Positions 1-8,479 are shown, counted from the first letter of the stretch. The stretch: DNA of 19,219 nt from OCS116 cluster bacterium (GCA_002402005.2 NVUS02000101.1:1-19219); one strand, 5' to 3'. Translations and numbers: made by a program. Notes: generated from the letters alone by a model not told the origin.

Positions 1-645
1 GGCCAACTGGCTAAGCGGTAGGTTTTCGGCAAAATGGCTATGGATGTAATCTTTAACCAATGCTTGGTTTTTATGTGACAAACCGCCTTTGACATCGGGT
101 AATTTGAACTGACCGCTGCTGTGGTTTTGTAGAATTTTGAGCAAGATCATTTGCACCGCATGATCAATAAAGTGATGATTTTGTGGGTTTTTCCAGTCAT
201 TTTCGAAAATGCCATAGCGCATTAGGCTGGCTAGGGTTTGGTTTTCTTCGAATGTCAGCTCTTGTAGATGAACGTCACGTGGGTCTTTGTCAAAAGTCTG
301 CATGGCGATTTGTTTTAAATATTCATCGGTAAAATATAAATGGCCGAGCCGGAACGGTTTGCCGATTGACCAGACATATTTTTCGTCTTTGGGCATGAGG
401 CATAATTTATTTTCGCCGGATATGTTGGTGACGGTTTTATCCAGCCGGTGATTGTTATAGCCACCCTTTATATAGAGAGACAATGTGTGATGTTTGGCGT
501 TTTGAATCTCGACATAATCGTGTTTATTGGTCCACATTGACAATGTGACGTGCTTGTTGAGGTTCTTCTCCTTCAAAAGCTCGGCTTTTGAAGCGTTGAA
601 CATGGTCTGTAATGCCGGTGGAATGTTGGTTAAATCGAAACTCAT
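1..645 (-). CDS. AraC-family transcriptional regulator (partial, C-terminus outside window)
   Basis: An open frame of 215 codons runs from an ATG at 643-645 on the minus strand to the window edge without a stop. It starts MSFDLTNIPPALQTM. Residues about 30-180 form a cupin-like sensing region with phrases such as HHTLSLYIKGGY and GHLYFTDEYLKQIA. From about residue 187 the text GGLSHKNQALVKDYI...LPLSQLA matches the beginning of the AraC/XylS helix-turn-helix domain, where many members read GGLxxWQxxRVxDYIxxHL. The two DNA-binding HTH units themselves lie beyond the edge. The gene is divergent from the EamA exporter at 783 with a 137-bp gap, the classic layout of a regulator controlling its neighbour and itself. 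The effector cannot be read from sequence. Family call is confident; target is inference. Confidence 0.85.
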   Translation of the reverse strand, partial: MSFDLTNIPPALQTMFNASKAELLKEKNLNKHVTLSMWTNKHDYVEIQNAKHHTLSLYIKGGYNNHRLDKTVTNISGENKLCLMPKDEKYVWSIGKPFRLGHLYFTDEYLKQIAMQTFDKDPRDVHLQELTFEENQTLASLMRYGIFENDWKNPQNHHFIDHAVQMILLKILQNHSSGQFKLPDVKGGLSHKNQALVKDYIHSHFAENLPLSQLA

Positions 646-686
646 GATGCCATAATAATTGTTAAGCTGTTGAGAATCAATGAAAC

Positions 687-704
687 TGCGCAACAAATGC
701 GCAA
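687..704. promoter_or_regulatory. Candidate AraC-type operator: direct repeat TGCGCAA, 11-bp period
   Basis: TGCGCAA occurs at 687-693 and again at 698-704, one helical turn apart, in the gap between the divergent AraC regulator and the EamA exporter. AraC-family proteins contact DNA with two HTH units on successive turns of one face, so tandem same-orientation half-sites fit. No clear -35/-10 pair could be assigned in the gap. Seen: the repeat. Inferred: its use as operator. Confidence 0.4.
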
Positions 705-782
705 GATTGTATCAAAAATCAAAAATAGTGACAGATTTAGGCTGTGGATGCTGGTAGATAGGCGTCAACAGACGGAGTTTTT

Positions 783-1652
783 ATGACGGTTTTTTTATAT
801 CTGGCGATGATTTTAGTATGGGGCAGCTCTTGGTTGGCGATTGCGTGGCAAATTTCGGACATTTCGCCGATTGTTTCGGTATTTTATCGGTTTGCTTTGG
901 CGGCGATCATTATGTTTCCGATGATGAAAATATTGGGCAAAATTCAACAGGTGAGAGCGAAGGACCATATATTCTTTGCTTTGCACGGGGCATTGCTGTT
1001 CAGTTTGAATTTTATCTGCTTCTATTATGCCAGCCATTACATTGTGAGTGGTTTGATTGCGATTATTTTTTCTCTGGCGACCATATGGAACGCTTTGAAT
1101 GGCTATCTTTTTTATAAAGAAAAGCCTGTGCCGGCCATGAAGTGGGGCATTTTGTTTGGTTTATTAGGGCTGATACTGATTTTTTGGCAGGACATTGCCA
1201 ATGTCGAATTGGGTGGAGACATTTTACTTGGGGTTGGCCTGTCGGTTTTGGGGGTATATTTTTTCTCGTTGGGCAATATGATTACGGTTAGAAATAAGAA
1301 AAACGGCATAACATCTATAACTTCGACCAGTTATGGGGTGATTTATGGCAGTGTGATATTGTTTATTATATGCTTGATATTGGGGTTGGAGTTTAGCTTT
1401 GAATTTTCTGAGCAATATTTGGGTGCATTGGTGTTTTTAAGTTTGATTGCCACAATATTTGGATTCACCGCTTATTTAAACTTGGTGGAGCGCTTGGGCG
1501 CAAGCCGCGCGGCTTATATTTTGGTGATCACGCCTTTGGTGGCGCTGGCTTTGTCGACCATATTTGAAGATTATCAATGGTCAATCACTGCCATAATTGG
1601 AGTATTGTTCATTGCGCTTGGCAACTTTATTGTCAATTTCAAAAAGCCATAA
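783..1652 (+). CDS. EamA/DMT-family transporter
   Basis: A 289-residue, very hydrophobic protein with about ten predicted membrane segments in two similar halves, as in the drug/metabolite transporter superfamily (EamA repeats). The opening MTVFLYLAMILVWGSSWLAI carries the WGSSW/WGSxF motif typical of the first helix of EamA proteins. The second half ends with AAYILVITPLVALALSTIFE, the usual helix-9 signature, and a short basic tail FKKP. Members export amino acids, their analogues or other small metabolites across the inner membrane; the substrate is not predictable here. A GGAG at 774-777 lies five bases before the ATG and supports this start. The divergent AraC regulator may control it. 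Confidence 0.85.
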   Translation: MTVFLYLAMILVWGSSWLAIAWQISDISPIVSVFYRFALAAIIMFPMMKILGKIQQVRAKDHIFFALHGALLFSLNFICFYYASHYIVSGLIAIIFSLATIWNALNGYLFYKEKPVPAMKWGILFGLLGLILIFWQDIANVELGGDILLGVGLSVLGVYFFSLGNMITVRNKKNGITSITSTSYGVIYGSVILFIICLILGLEFSFEFSEQYLGALVFLSLIATIFGFTAYLNLVERLGASRAAYILVITPLVALALSTIFEDYQWSITAIIGVLFIALGNFIVNFKKP

Positions 1653-1678
1653 AAAAAGCCAAACATAAAGTTTGGCTT
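1651..1678 (-). terminator. Rho-independent terminator of the cold-shock gene
   Basis: AAGCCAAAC (1656-1664) pairs with GTTTGGCTT (1670-1678) around a five-base loop. Read on the minus strand the stem is followed by a run of T (the A-run at 1651-1657). There is no T-run on the plus side, so it serves the minus-strand gene. The T-run overlaps the last bases of the EamA gene (stop 1650-1652), so the convergent genes share the site. Confidence 0.8.
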
Positions 1679-1700
1679 AGAATTGGGGGAGGCATCTGAA

Positions 1701-2264
1701 CTAATGAGTGTTCAGACGACCTTGTTCGCTAAGTGGTTTAAGCTCGGCAGCCATAAGGCCTTTGGGGCCATTGCCGAAACGCACTAGGATTTCTTGCCCG
1801 GCACGCAATTCGGAAAAACCGAAGCGGCGCATGGTTTCCATATGGACAAATATATCTTCTTCCATATTGGGGCGGCAGACAAAGCCATAACCCTTTTTGC
1901 GGTTGAACCATTTGACCACTGCCAATTCATATTCACCATCTGCTTTGACATCGAAATGTGTGTTGGCAGGTTCTTTTGAATTGGGTGGGATGGCGGTGCT
2001 AAGATCGACACTTAAAATAGTGAGAGCTTGCCAACCACGTTTGCCTTTGATGGCTTCACATACAATATGTGCGCCTTCGTGAGCGGTTTCAAAACCGCCT
2101 TTGCGCAAACAACTGACGTGAATCAAAATATCGCCACTATCGTCGTCGGCAATTAAAAACCCAAAACCTTTGCCTGGGTCGAACCATTTTACTCGTCCTG
2201 AAACTTCGTGAACCTCAACCGGCTCTGAACTTTGTGACGATGGATATTCTTCTAATATAGGCAC
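1701..2264 (-). CDS. Cold-shock protein with two cold-shock domains
   Basis: A 187-residue protein with two S1-like cold-shock domains, residues about 22-88 and 113-178, joined by a polar linker ([18 protein letters not shown]). Domain 1 has RNP1 KGFGFL and RNP2 DILIHV; domain 2 has KGYGFV and DIFVHM, with the aromatic residues that stack on nucleic acid in both. Such tandem proteins are typical of alphaproteobacteria (the Caulobacter CspC/CspD type) and bind single-stranded RNA/DNA as chaperones, often in stationary phase or cold. The start is a GTG (2262-2264) preceded on the minus strand by GGGGAG with a six-base gap, a strong ribosome-binding site. Monocistronic with its own terminator. 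Cytoplasmic. Specific role and symbol left open. Confidence 0.92.
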   Translation of the reverse strand: MPILEEYPSSQSSEPVEVHEVSGRVKWFDPGKGFGFLIADDDSGDILIHVSCLRKGGFETAHEGAHIVCEAIKGKRGWQALTILSVDLSTAIPPNSKEPANTHFDVKADGEYELAVVKWFNRKKGYGFVCRPNMEEDIFVHMETMRRFGFSELRAGQEILVRFGNGPKGLMAAELKPLSEQGRLNTH

Positions 2265-2996
2265 TGAAAACTCCCCATATACCGCATTTAAACTTTAAAC
2301 CTTATAGATACAAACGATTTGTTTGGCTAAAATCCAAACATTGCCTCATTTATTCTCATTCTAAATTTCCCTCGAACTAGAATTTCGAATCAAGTATCCG
2401 TTAACTATGTTTTAATAATATAGATTTCAAAAAAGAGTACAATAAAGAATTATTTGGGGTGAATAACTTACGCGAAATAAAACACACTTGTTTAGGTGAC
2501 ACTAATAGTGATGATGGTCTTTTTGCTGAAAATGCCACAATTTGGTTTTGCATTTTGGACAATGGTGACAAATTTCGGTTTAAACCACTTTAATTAATGA
2601 TGTGTATGACGCTTATATAAATTAAATTGATGTGAATTTACCGTTTTGCAAAAATTAACCAAATATATTAACTAAATATATTGAATAAATTCTATAATTG
2701 TCAGTAAATTACCGAAGATCCTGCTGTAAAAGGGCTGACGAGTGGTGTTTTCTATTGATATATGTGGATTATGGCTAAATTTGGCAGGTTTTACCTTAAA
2801 GTTTAAGGATGAGCTTATTTTCTTTCTTGACTTATGGTGTGTAAAGTTTTTTGATGGGTGAATGCAAAATCTGGTTTTGGAACTTAGCTTTAATTGTTAA
2901 TTTAACGATTGCTGATGAAGATAATTACAGATCAAGCATGGGGAGAGCATTTCACATTAAGTTGATGAAATGCATAATTAAAAATAGGGAATTACA
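2265..2996. other. 732-bp AT-rich intergenic region between csp gene and aapJ
   Basis: No convincing gene is visible on either strand. It must hold the promoters of the leftward cold-shock gene and the rightward aapJ. Items seen: a TTAA-N7-TTAA at 2401-2415; a palindrome GGTTTAAACC at 2577-2586; a tandem AAATATATT at 2661-2669 and 2674-2682, followed by a perfect TATAAT at 2693-2698 that lacks a good -35; and a hairpin at 2947-2973 next to the aapJ ribosome-binding site. A long untranslated leader for either gene is possible but not proven. Confidence 0.5.
2947..2973 (+). promoter_or_regulatory. Leader hairpin upstream of aapJ
   Basis: GCATTTCA (2947-2954) and TGAAATGC (2966-2973) form a perfect 8-bp stem with an 11-base loop, ending 12 bases before the AGGGA ribosome-binding site (2986-2990) of aapJ. 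There is no T-run, so it is not a terminator. It may be an operator dyad or an mRNA leader structure affecting translation or stability. Confidence 0.4.
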
Positions 2997-4016
2997 ATGA
3001 AAAAATTATTACCACTAGCCGTTGGTATTGCTGCGATTGCTGCAACATCTGGCGCTTATGCTACAACATTAGAAGATGTGAAATCTGCTGATGTATTGAA
3101 ATGTGGTGTGTCAACTGGTCTTGCTGGTTTTGCCACTCCGGATGATGCTGGTAACTGGCAGGGTCTAGACGTTGATCTATGTCGTGCTGTTGCTGCTGCC
3201 GTTCTTGGCGACTCTGAAAAAGTTGAATTTGTGCCATTGTCATCAAAAGTTCGTTTCGAAGTTTTGAAATCTGGCGAAATTGACGTGCTTTCACGTGTTA
3301 CAACATGGACACTTACTCGCGATGTTGGCCTCGGTCTTAACTTTGCTGGTGTGAACTATTATGATGGTCAAGGCTTTATGGTAAGTAAAGAGCTTGGTGT
3401 TAATTCTGCTAGTGAACTTGATGGCGCTTCAGTTTGTATCCAAACTGGTACAACTACAGAGCTTAACCTTTCTGAATATTTCCGCTTGAACAATATGACT
3501 TACGAGCCAGTTCCGGTTGAAACTTCTGCTGAAGGCCGTAGTGCTTATTCTGCTGGTCGTTGCGATATCTACACAACAGACGCATCTGCACTTGCTGCAC
3601 AACGTTCTGGTCTAGAAAACCCTGCTGACCATATCATTTTACCTGAAATTATTTCTAAAGAGCCTTTGGGCCCTGTAGTTCGTCATGGTGATGATCAATG
3701 GTTTGACATTGTGAAATGGACACATAACGCAATGCTTAACGCTGAAGAACTAGGTGTTACATCTGCAAATGCAATGGAACGTTCTAAAGACGCTAGCAAC
3801 CCTGCTGTGCAAAAACTTCTTGGTACAGCTGATGCTGGTCTAGGCGCACAACTTGGTCTAAGCGAAGATTGGGCTATGAATATTATCACTCAAGTTGGTA
3901 ACTATTCAGAATCATTCGAGCGTAATGTTGGTGCTGAAACTCCATTGAAACTAGCGCGTGGCTTAAACGCTCTATGGACAAATGGCGGCATTCAATATGC
4001 TCCACCAATTAAATAA
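2997..4016 (+). CDS. aapJ: General L-amino-acid ABC transporter, periplasmic substrate-binding protein
   Basis: 339 residues. A Sec signal peptide, MKKLLPLAVGIAAIAATSGAYA, is followed by the mature start TTLEDVKSADVLKCGVSTG. The body is a class-3 extracellular solute-binding protein; the run WQGLDVDLCRAVAAAVLG, then VLSRVTTWTLTRD and LNFAGVNYYDGQGFMV, is diagnostic of AapJ/BztA rather than generic HisJ-type proteins. It captures L-amino acids (glutamate, aspartate, glutamine and others in characterised Rhizobium and Rhodobacter systems) in the periplasm and delivers them to AapQM. AGGGA six bases before the ATG supports the start. A terminator directly follows, so the binding protein can be made in excess over the membrane subunits, as is common for such systems. 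Length is normal for the family. Confidence 0.96.
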   Translation: MKKLLPLAVGIAAIAATSGAYATTLEDVKSADVLKCGVSTGLAGFATPDDAGNWQGLDVDLCRAVAAAVLGDSEKVEFVPLSSKVRFEVLKSGEIDVLSRVTTWTLTRDVGLGLNFAGVNYYDGQGFMVSKELGVNSASELDGASVCIQTGTTTELNLSEYFRLNNMTYEPVPVETSAEGRSAYSAGRCDIYTTDASALAAQRSGLENPADHIILPEIISKEPLGPVVRHGDDQWFDIVKWTHNAMLNAEELGVTSANAMERSKDASNPAVQKLLGTADAGLGAQLGLSEDWAMNIITQVGNYSESFERNVGAETPLKLARGLNALWTNGGIQYAPPIK

Positions 4017-4045
4017 TAACTGATTGTTATTATAACATGTATTAG

Positions 4046-4103
4046 CGAATCCTCTTTTCTATGAAAGCCTTAGGTTAACTGGGGAGAGGGTTCGTTTTTT
4101 TTT
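4046..4103 (+). terminator. Rho-independent terminator/attenuator after aapJ
   Basis: CGAATCCTCT (4046-4055) pairs with AGAGGGTTCG (4085-4094), ten base pairs including one G-T, and is followed by nine T (4095-4103). The 29-base loop can fold further (TTTC/GAAA). It lies between aapJ and aapQ inside what is functionally one operon, so it probably works as a partial terminator setting the ratio of binding protein to permease. Confidence 0.75.
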
Positions 4104-4161
4104 AACTAGGTTTTGGATTGCAGAGTTGTCATTTAAGATGGAATGATGATTTAGGGAGCAA

Positions 4162-4204
4162 ATGAATAATATTTAGGCGAACTTTAGTTTGAAATATTAT
4201 TCAT
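4162..4204. repeat. Perfect 13-bp inverted repeat between aapJ and aapQ
   Basis: ATGAATAATATTT (4162-4174) and AAATATTATTCAT (4192-4204) are exact reverse complements. Inside the spacer, CGAACT (4178-4183) can pair with AGTTTG (4186-4191), one pair being G-T. The whole 43 bases can thus form one long hairpin with a three-base bulge. No T-run follows. It ends 37 bp before the aapQ start, so it may be an operator, an RNA-processing or stability element, or part of the leader of the aapQMP message. Confidence 0.7.
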
Positions 4205-4241
4205 CTGGACGGATTTAAAACCTTAAAATTGGATGGTAACC

Positions 4242-5435
4242 ATGAGCGTCTCTGATGTTTCAGAAAAAGCACCGTCTTCATTAGGAGCGATGTGGAGAGA
4301 TAAAAAAACCCGCGCTATCATTATGCAAATTGTTGCGGTGATTGCGGTTTTGCTATTTTTCGGCTGGCTTGTTAATAATACGGTCTCGAATATCGAAAAT
4401 CTTGGTATTAAAGTAGGTTTTGATTTCCTATGGAATACGGCAAGTTATGATATTAACCAAACACTTATAGATTATACTGCAAATGACACGCATTTTAGAG
4501 CGGGTCTTGTCGGTCTTTTAAATACACTGCTGGTTGCGGTGTGTGGTGTTATTTTAGCGACAATATTGGGCTTTTCGGCTGGTGTTGCGCGGCTTTCAAA
4601 TAATTTTGTACTCTCTCGTTTGATGCAAGTTTATGTTGAGGCTGTACGTAATGTACCGGTTTTGCTACAAATTTTGTTATGGTATGGCATTATTTTACAC
4701 TCATTTCCGAGGGTAAAAGCAGCGGAGCCGATCATTGAAGGTGTTATTGCTACAAACCGTGGTTTGTTTTTACCACAACCCTTGCCACAAGATGGCTTTG
4801 GTTGGGTATGGATTGCATTTTTTGCTGGCATTATCGGTTCTTTCTTTTTTAGGAGATATGCCAAAAAAGCACTGGATAGCACGGGTAAGCAATTGCCAGT
4901 GTTATGGGCTAGCCTTGGTTTGATAATTGGTTTGCCAATTATTGTGTATTTCTTGATGGGGCAACCGCTTGGTGTGAGCATGCCAGAGCTAAAAGGCTTT
5001 AACTATAAAGGTGGTTTTGCCATTAAGCCTGAATTTTTGGCTTTGTGGTTGGCTTTATCCATCTATACAGGTGCATTTATTGCTGAGATTGTGCGGGCGG
5101 GTATTTTATCTGTGAGCCATGGACAAAGTGAAGCTGCACATGCCTTGGGCATTAAACCTAGCCTAACCATGCGTTTGGTGGTTGTGCCGCAAGCTTTGCG
5201 GGTGATCATTCCACCATTGATTAGCCAATATCTAAACTTAACGAAAAACTCGTCTTTGGCGATTGCGATTGGTTATATGGATATTGTGGCGACATTGGGC
5301 GGCATCTCGCTGAACCAATCTGGCCGTGCTTTGGAAATTATGCTGATTATCTTATCGGTATATTTGTTTCTTTCGTTGAGCATTTCGGGCGTTATGAATA
5401 TTTATAATGAACGCGTTAAACTGGTAGAAAGGTGA
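4242..5435 (+). CDS. aapQ: General L-amino-acid ABC transporter permease
   Basis: 397 residues from the ATG at 4242. An in-frame ATG at 4233 exists, but GGATGG at 4231-4236 sits five bases before 4242 and nothing suitable precedes 4233. Inner-membrane permease of the His/Glu/Gln type (BPD_transp_1). It has an N-terminal membrane helix (IIMQIVAVIAVLLFFGWLV), a periplasmic stretch, a pair of helices after residue about 90, a long insertion between helices typical of AapQ, and the cytoplasmic EAA loop GQSEAAHALGIKP...VVVPQALRVIIPPL, which docks on the ATPase. It pairs with AapM to form the channel. The stop overlaps the ribosome-binding region of aapM, so the two are probably translationally coupled. 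Confidence 0.94.
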   Translation: MSVSDVSEKAPSSLGAMWRDKKTRAIIMQIVAVIAVLLFFGWLVNNTVSNIENLGIKVGFDFLWNTASYDINQTLIDYTANDTHFRAGLVGLLNTLLVAVCGVILATILGFSAGVARLSNNFVLSRLMQVYVEAVRNVPVLLQILLWYGIILHSFPRVKAAEPIIEGVIATNRGLFLPQPLPQDGFGWVWIAFFAGIIGSFFFRRYAKKALDSTGKQLPVLWASLGLIIGLPIIVYFLMGQPLGVSMPELKGFNYKGGFAIKPEFLALWLALSIYTGAFIAEIVRAGILSVSHGQSEAAHALGIKPSLTMRLVVVPQALRVIIPPLISQYLNLTKNSSLAIAIGYMDIVATLGGISLNQSGRALEIMLIILSVYLFLSLSISGVMNIYNERVKLVER

Positions 5436-5440
5436 TTGAT

Positions 5441-6565
5441 ATGTCTGAACAAACTCGTGATTATGTATTGGGTGAACACCCAGAATTACCCGCACCAGAC
5501 CAGCGTTCTGGCTTTGTGAAATGGGCAATGGAAAATTTATTTTCCTCCATTGGCAATTCAGTTGTAACCATTGTTGGGCTCTATATTTTATATTTGGTTA
5601 TCCCACCCTTTATACAATGGGCGATTATTGATAGCGTTGTTTTGGGGGCTGAAAGCCGCCGAGAATGTCAAGCGATTAACCCTGATGGTGCATGTTGGGC
5701 GTTTATTTATAGACGTTGGGACCAATTTGTTTATGGTTTCTATCCAGCTCCTGAAAGATGGCGGGTGAACTTATCGTTTGTCTTTGTGGCCATTATCATT
5801 GCCATTGCCTTGGTTGAAAAACTACGTGCAATTAAAGGTGCTATATGGGTTGCTTTGGCATTGGTTGCAGCTTGTGCTATTTTAATTGTTGGTGGTATGT
5901 TCGGTCTAGACCGCGTGCCAACAAATAAATTTGGTGGCTTTATGCTTACCCTTATCATTGGTCTAACAGGTATTTTTGCCTCGTTACCCATTGGCATTGT
6001 GTTGGCGTTATCGCGCTTATCTAGCTTACCGATCTTTTCGATCTTTGCGACGATATTCATTGAATTTATCCGTGGTGTGCCACTGATTACATTGCTATTC
6101 ATTGCTTCGACTTTATTGTCATATTTCTTACCGCCTGGTACGAATTTTGATTTGCTGGTGCGTGTGTTGATAATGGTGACATTATTCTCTGCTGCGTATT
6201 TGGCAGAAGTTATCCGTGGTGGTTTGGCTGCGATCCCAAGAGGACAATATGAAGCGGCTGACGCTTTGGGCTTGTCTTACTGGAAAAGCATGCGCCTGAT
6301 CATTTTGCCGCAAGCGTTGAAAATTTCAATTCCTGGTATTGTGAGCAGCTTTATTGGCTTGTTTAAAGATACCACATTGGTGTTGATCATTGGTTTGCTT
6401 GACCCACTTGGTATTGGCCAAGCGGCGATTGCTGACGTGAAATGGATTGCGCTTAGTAATGAATTATATGTATTTATTGCCCTTTTCTTCTTTGTATTCT
6501 GTTTCAGCATGTCGCGTTACAGCTTGTATTTAGAAAGAAAATTGCATACCGGACATAAGAGATAG
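5441..6565 (+). CDS. aapM: General L-amino-acid ABC transporter permease
   Basis: 374 residues from the ATG at 5441. A GTG at 5432 overlapping the aapQ stop is in frame, but AGGTG at 5430-5434 lies six bases before the ATG and the protein then starts MSEQTRDYVLGEHPELPAPD, a family-like beginning. Second permease of the Aap system: an N-terminal helix (VVTIVGLYILYLVIPPFIQWA), a conserved periplasmic segment RRECQAINPDGACWAFI with two cysteines, then the transport domain with the EAA motif GQYEAADALGLSYWKSMRLIILPQAL. With AapQ it forms the heteromeric inner-membrane pore. The cytoplasmic tail is short and basic (LERKLHTGHKR). The stop codon overlaps the Shine-Dalgarno of aapP (TAGGAG), so expression is coupled. 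Confidence 0.94.
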   Translation: MSEQTRDYVLGEHPELPAPDQRSGFVKWAMENLFSSIGNSVVTIVGLYILYLVIPPFIQWAIIDSVVLGAESRRECQAINPDGACWAFIYRRWDQFVYGFYPAPERWRVNLSFVFVAIIIAIALVEKLRAIKGAIWVALALVAACAILIVGGMFGLDRVPTNKFGGFMLTLIIGLTGIFASLPIGIVLALSRLSSLPIFSIFATIFIEFIRGVPLITLLFIASTLLSYFLPPGTNFDLLVRVLIMVTLFSAAYLAEVIRGGLAAIPRGQYEAADALGLSYWKSMRLIILPQALKISIPGIVSSFIGLFKDTTLVLIIGLLDPLGIGQAAIADVKWIALSNELYVFIALFFFVFCFSMSRYSLYLERKLHTGHKR

Positions 6566-6574
6566 GAGCTCAAA

Positions 6575-7315
6575 ATGAGTGAAGATTTTGCTATTAAAAT
6601 AAACCAAATGCACAAATGGTATGGTGACTTTCATGTTTTACGTGACATCAACCTTGAAGTGAAAAAGGGTGAAATTATTGTGGTTTGTGGGCCTTCTGGC
6701 TCGGGTAAATCAACTTTAATTCGCTGCATCAACCGCTTGGAAGAGCATCAGCAAGGTGATATTATTGTTGACGGCATCGAGCTGACCAATGACGTGAAGA
6801 AAATTGACGAAGTGCGCCGTGAAGTTGGCATGTGCTTCCAACATTTTAACCTCTTCCCGCATTTAACGATTTTGGAAAATTGTACACTTGCCCCGATTTG
6901 GGTGCGTGGCACACCAAAAGCCGAAGCTGAAGAAATTGCCATGGGCTTCCTTGAAAAAGTGAAAATTCCTGAGCAAGCTGCTAAATATCCGGGTCAACTT
7001 TCGGGTGGTCAACAGCAACGTGTGGCCATTGCGCGTTCACTTTGCATGAAACCTCGTATCATGTTGTTTGATGAACCTACATCAGCGCTTGACCCAGAAA
7101 TGATCAAAGAAGTGCTCGACGTGATGACTGATTTGGCCAATGAAGGCATGACCATGATTTGCGTGACCCATGAAATGGGTTTTGCCAAGCAAGTGGCTGA
7201 TCGGGTGATCTTTATGGATGCGGGGCAAATTATTGAAGAAAACGTTCCGACTGAATTCTTCGACAATCCGCAAAATGAACGTACAAAATTATTCCTCAGC
7301 CAGATTTTACATTAG
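6575..7315 (+). CDS. aapP: General L-amino-acid ABC transporter ATP-binding protein
   Basis: 246 residues, the normal length for polar amino-acid ABC ATPases (GlnQ/HisP/AapP). Walker [10 protein letters not shown] at 39-47, Q-loop [10 protein letters not shown] around 89, signature LSGGQQQR at 142-149, Walker B IMLFDEP at 162-168, D-loop SALD and switch histidine in VTHEMGFA at about 199 are all intact. The homodimer hydrolyses ATP on the cytoplasmic face of AapQM to drive uptake. GGAG at 6565-6568, partly within the aapM stop, is six bases before the ATG. It is the last gene of aapJQMP and is followed by a strong terminator. Confidence 0.95.
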   Translation: MSEDFAIKINQMHKWYGDFHVLRDINLEVKKGEIIVVCGPSGSGKSTLIRCINRLEEHQQGDIIVDGIELTNDVKKIDEVRREVGMCFQHFNLFPHLTILENCTLAPIWVRGTPKAEAEEIAMGFLEKVKIPEQAAKYPGQLSGGQQQRVAIARSLCMKPRIMLFDEPTSALDPEMIKEVLDVMTDLANEGMTMICVTHEMGFAKQVADRVIFMDAGQIIEENVPTEFFDNPQNERTKLFLSQILH

Positions 7316-7338
7316 TCTGTTTGTTGAATATGAAATTG

Positions 7339-7368
7339 AAAGCCACCCTTTTTGGGGTGGCTTTTTTT
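7339..7368 (+). terminator. Rho-independent terminator of the aap operon
   Basis: AAAGCCACCC (7339-7348) pairs with GGGTGGCTTT (7355-7364) around a six-base loop, followed by T to 7368. It lies 24 bases after the aapP stop. The stem is perfect and GC-rich, the strongest terminator in the window. Confidence 0.92.
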
Positions 7369-7426
7369 ATGGCTTGATAAGCGGGGGCAATGGGCGTAAA
7401 AGCTACTGCTGACTATGAGGTATGAT

Positions 7427-8479
7427 ATGCGCGTTGATGAGTTTGATTTTACATTGCCAGAAGACAATATTGCCCTAAGGCCGGTGGAGCCGCGCCACAA
7501 TAGTAAATTATTGCGGGTTAAGAATGGCAAGCTGGCTGATTTTCATTATTATGACTTGCCCGATTTGCTGCAAGACGGTGATGTTTTGGTATTGAATGAT
7601 ACCAAGGTGATACCGGCGCGGATGCAAGCTGTGCGCACCCGTGGTGAGTTTAAATCTAACATATCTGTTACCTTACATATGAAGAAAAGTCAGAATGAGT
7701 GGGTGGCGTTTGTGCGACCTGCCAAACGGGTGAAGGTTGGCGAGACATTAAATTTTGTGGTTGAAGGTGGCCGTTTGAGTGCTGAGATATTGTCTAAAAA
7801 TGGTGGTGAGTTGCATCTGAAATTTGATAAATCTGCTGCTGATTTGGACGCGGCAATTGCTTTGGCTGGTGAAATGCCGTTGCCACCATATATTGCGTCC
7901 AAGCGCGATTATGATGACAAAGATGTTGAAGATTACCAGACTATATATGCCAATGAAAAAGGCGCTGTGGCTGCACCAACTGCTGGTTTGCATTTTACCG
8001 ATGAGTTGTTTGAAAAATTACGGGCTAAAAATATTGAAATTATCTTCCTCACTCTGCATGTGGGGGCGGGAACGTTTTTGCCGATGGTGGTCGACAAAAC
8101 CGAAGACCATATTATGCATGCTGAATATGGTTTGATTACCAAAGAAATTGCTAGCAAATTGACGGTTGCGAAACAAGCAGGTCGGCGCATTGTGGCGGTC
8201 GGTACAACCAGTTTGCGCTTACTTGAAAGCGCCGCCAATGATGCGGGTGAAATTTTACCATTTGCGGATGAGACAGATATTTTTATAACGCCGGGTTATA
8301 AATTTAAAGCGGTTGATGTTTTGTTGACTAATTTTCACCTACCAAAATCGACATTGTTTATGTTGGTGAGTGCGTTTACATCATTAGAGATTATGCAGAA
8401 TGCTTATAAAGCGGCTATTGAGCGTGGCTATCGGTTTTACTCTTATGGAGATGCCTGTTTGTTGGAGATGTACAAGTGA
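7427..8479 (+). CDS. queA: S-adenosylmethionine:tRNA ribosyltransferase-isomerase
   Basis: 350 residues starting MRVDEFDFTLPEDNIALRP, the canonical QueA N-terminus. An upstream in-frame ATG at 7415 is less likely because GAGG at 7417-7420 is ideally placed six bases before 7427. Further family motifs are VLNDTKVIPAR, PPYI, APTAGLHFTDELFEKL, LTLHVGAGTFLP, VGTTSLRLLES and FHLPKSTLFMLVSAF near the C-terminus. QueA transfers and isomerises the ribosyl part of SAM onto preQ1 in the anticodon wobble position of Asp, Asn, His and Tyr tRNAs, giving epoxyqueuosine. It is the step after Tgt, whose gene ends this operon. The stop overlaps the GTG start of the next gene by four bases, so the genes are coupled. 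Confidence 0.96.
   Translation: MRVDEFDFTLPEDNIALRPVEPRHNSKLLRVKNGKLADFHYYDLPDLLQDGDVLVLNDTKVIPARMQAVRTRGEFKSNISVTLHMKKSQNEWVAFVRPAKRVKVGETLNFVVEGGRLSAEILSKNGGELHLKFDKSAADLDAAIALAGEMPLPPYIASKRDYDDKDVEDYQTIYANEKGAVAAPTAGLHFTDELFEKLRAKNIEIIFLTLHVGAGTFLPMVVDKTEDHIMHAEYGLITKEIASKLTVAKQAGRRIVAVGTTSLRLLESAANDAGEILPFADETDIFITPGYKFKAVDVLLTNFHLPKSTLFMLVSAFTSLEIMQNAYKAAIERGYRFYSYGDACLLEMYK

Noticed and set aside
2376..2400. GATTCGAAAT/TTCGA-rich stretch reminiscent of a tRNA T-arm on the minus strand.
   Set aside because: No acceptor stem, anticodon arm or D-arm can be built around it.
2401..2415. TTAA-N7-TTAA, CtrA-like, upstream of the csp gene.
   Set aside because: The core without the final C is expected a few times by chance in AT-rich DNA of this length, and the neighbouring genes are not typical CtrA targets. 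The copy at 11895-11909 is set aside for the same reason.
4631..4981. Minus-strand open frame of 116 codons inside aapQ.
   Set aside because: It lies wholly opposite a strongly conserved permease gene, has no ribosome-binding site and shows no family resemblance.
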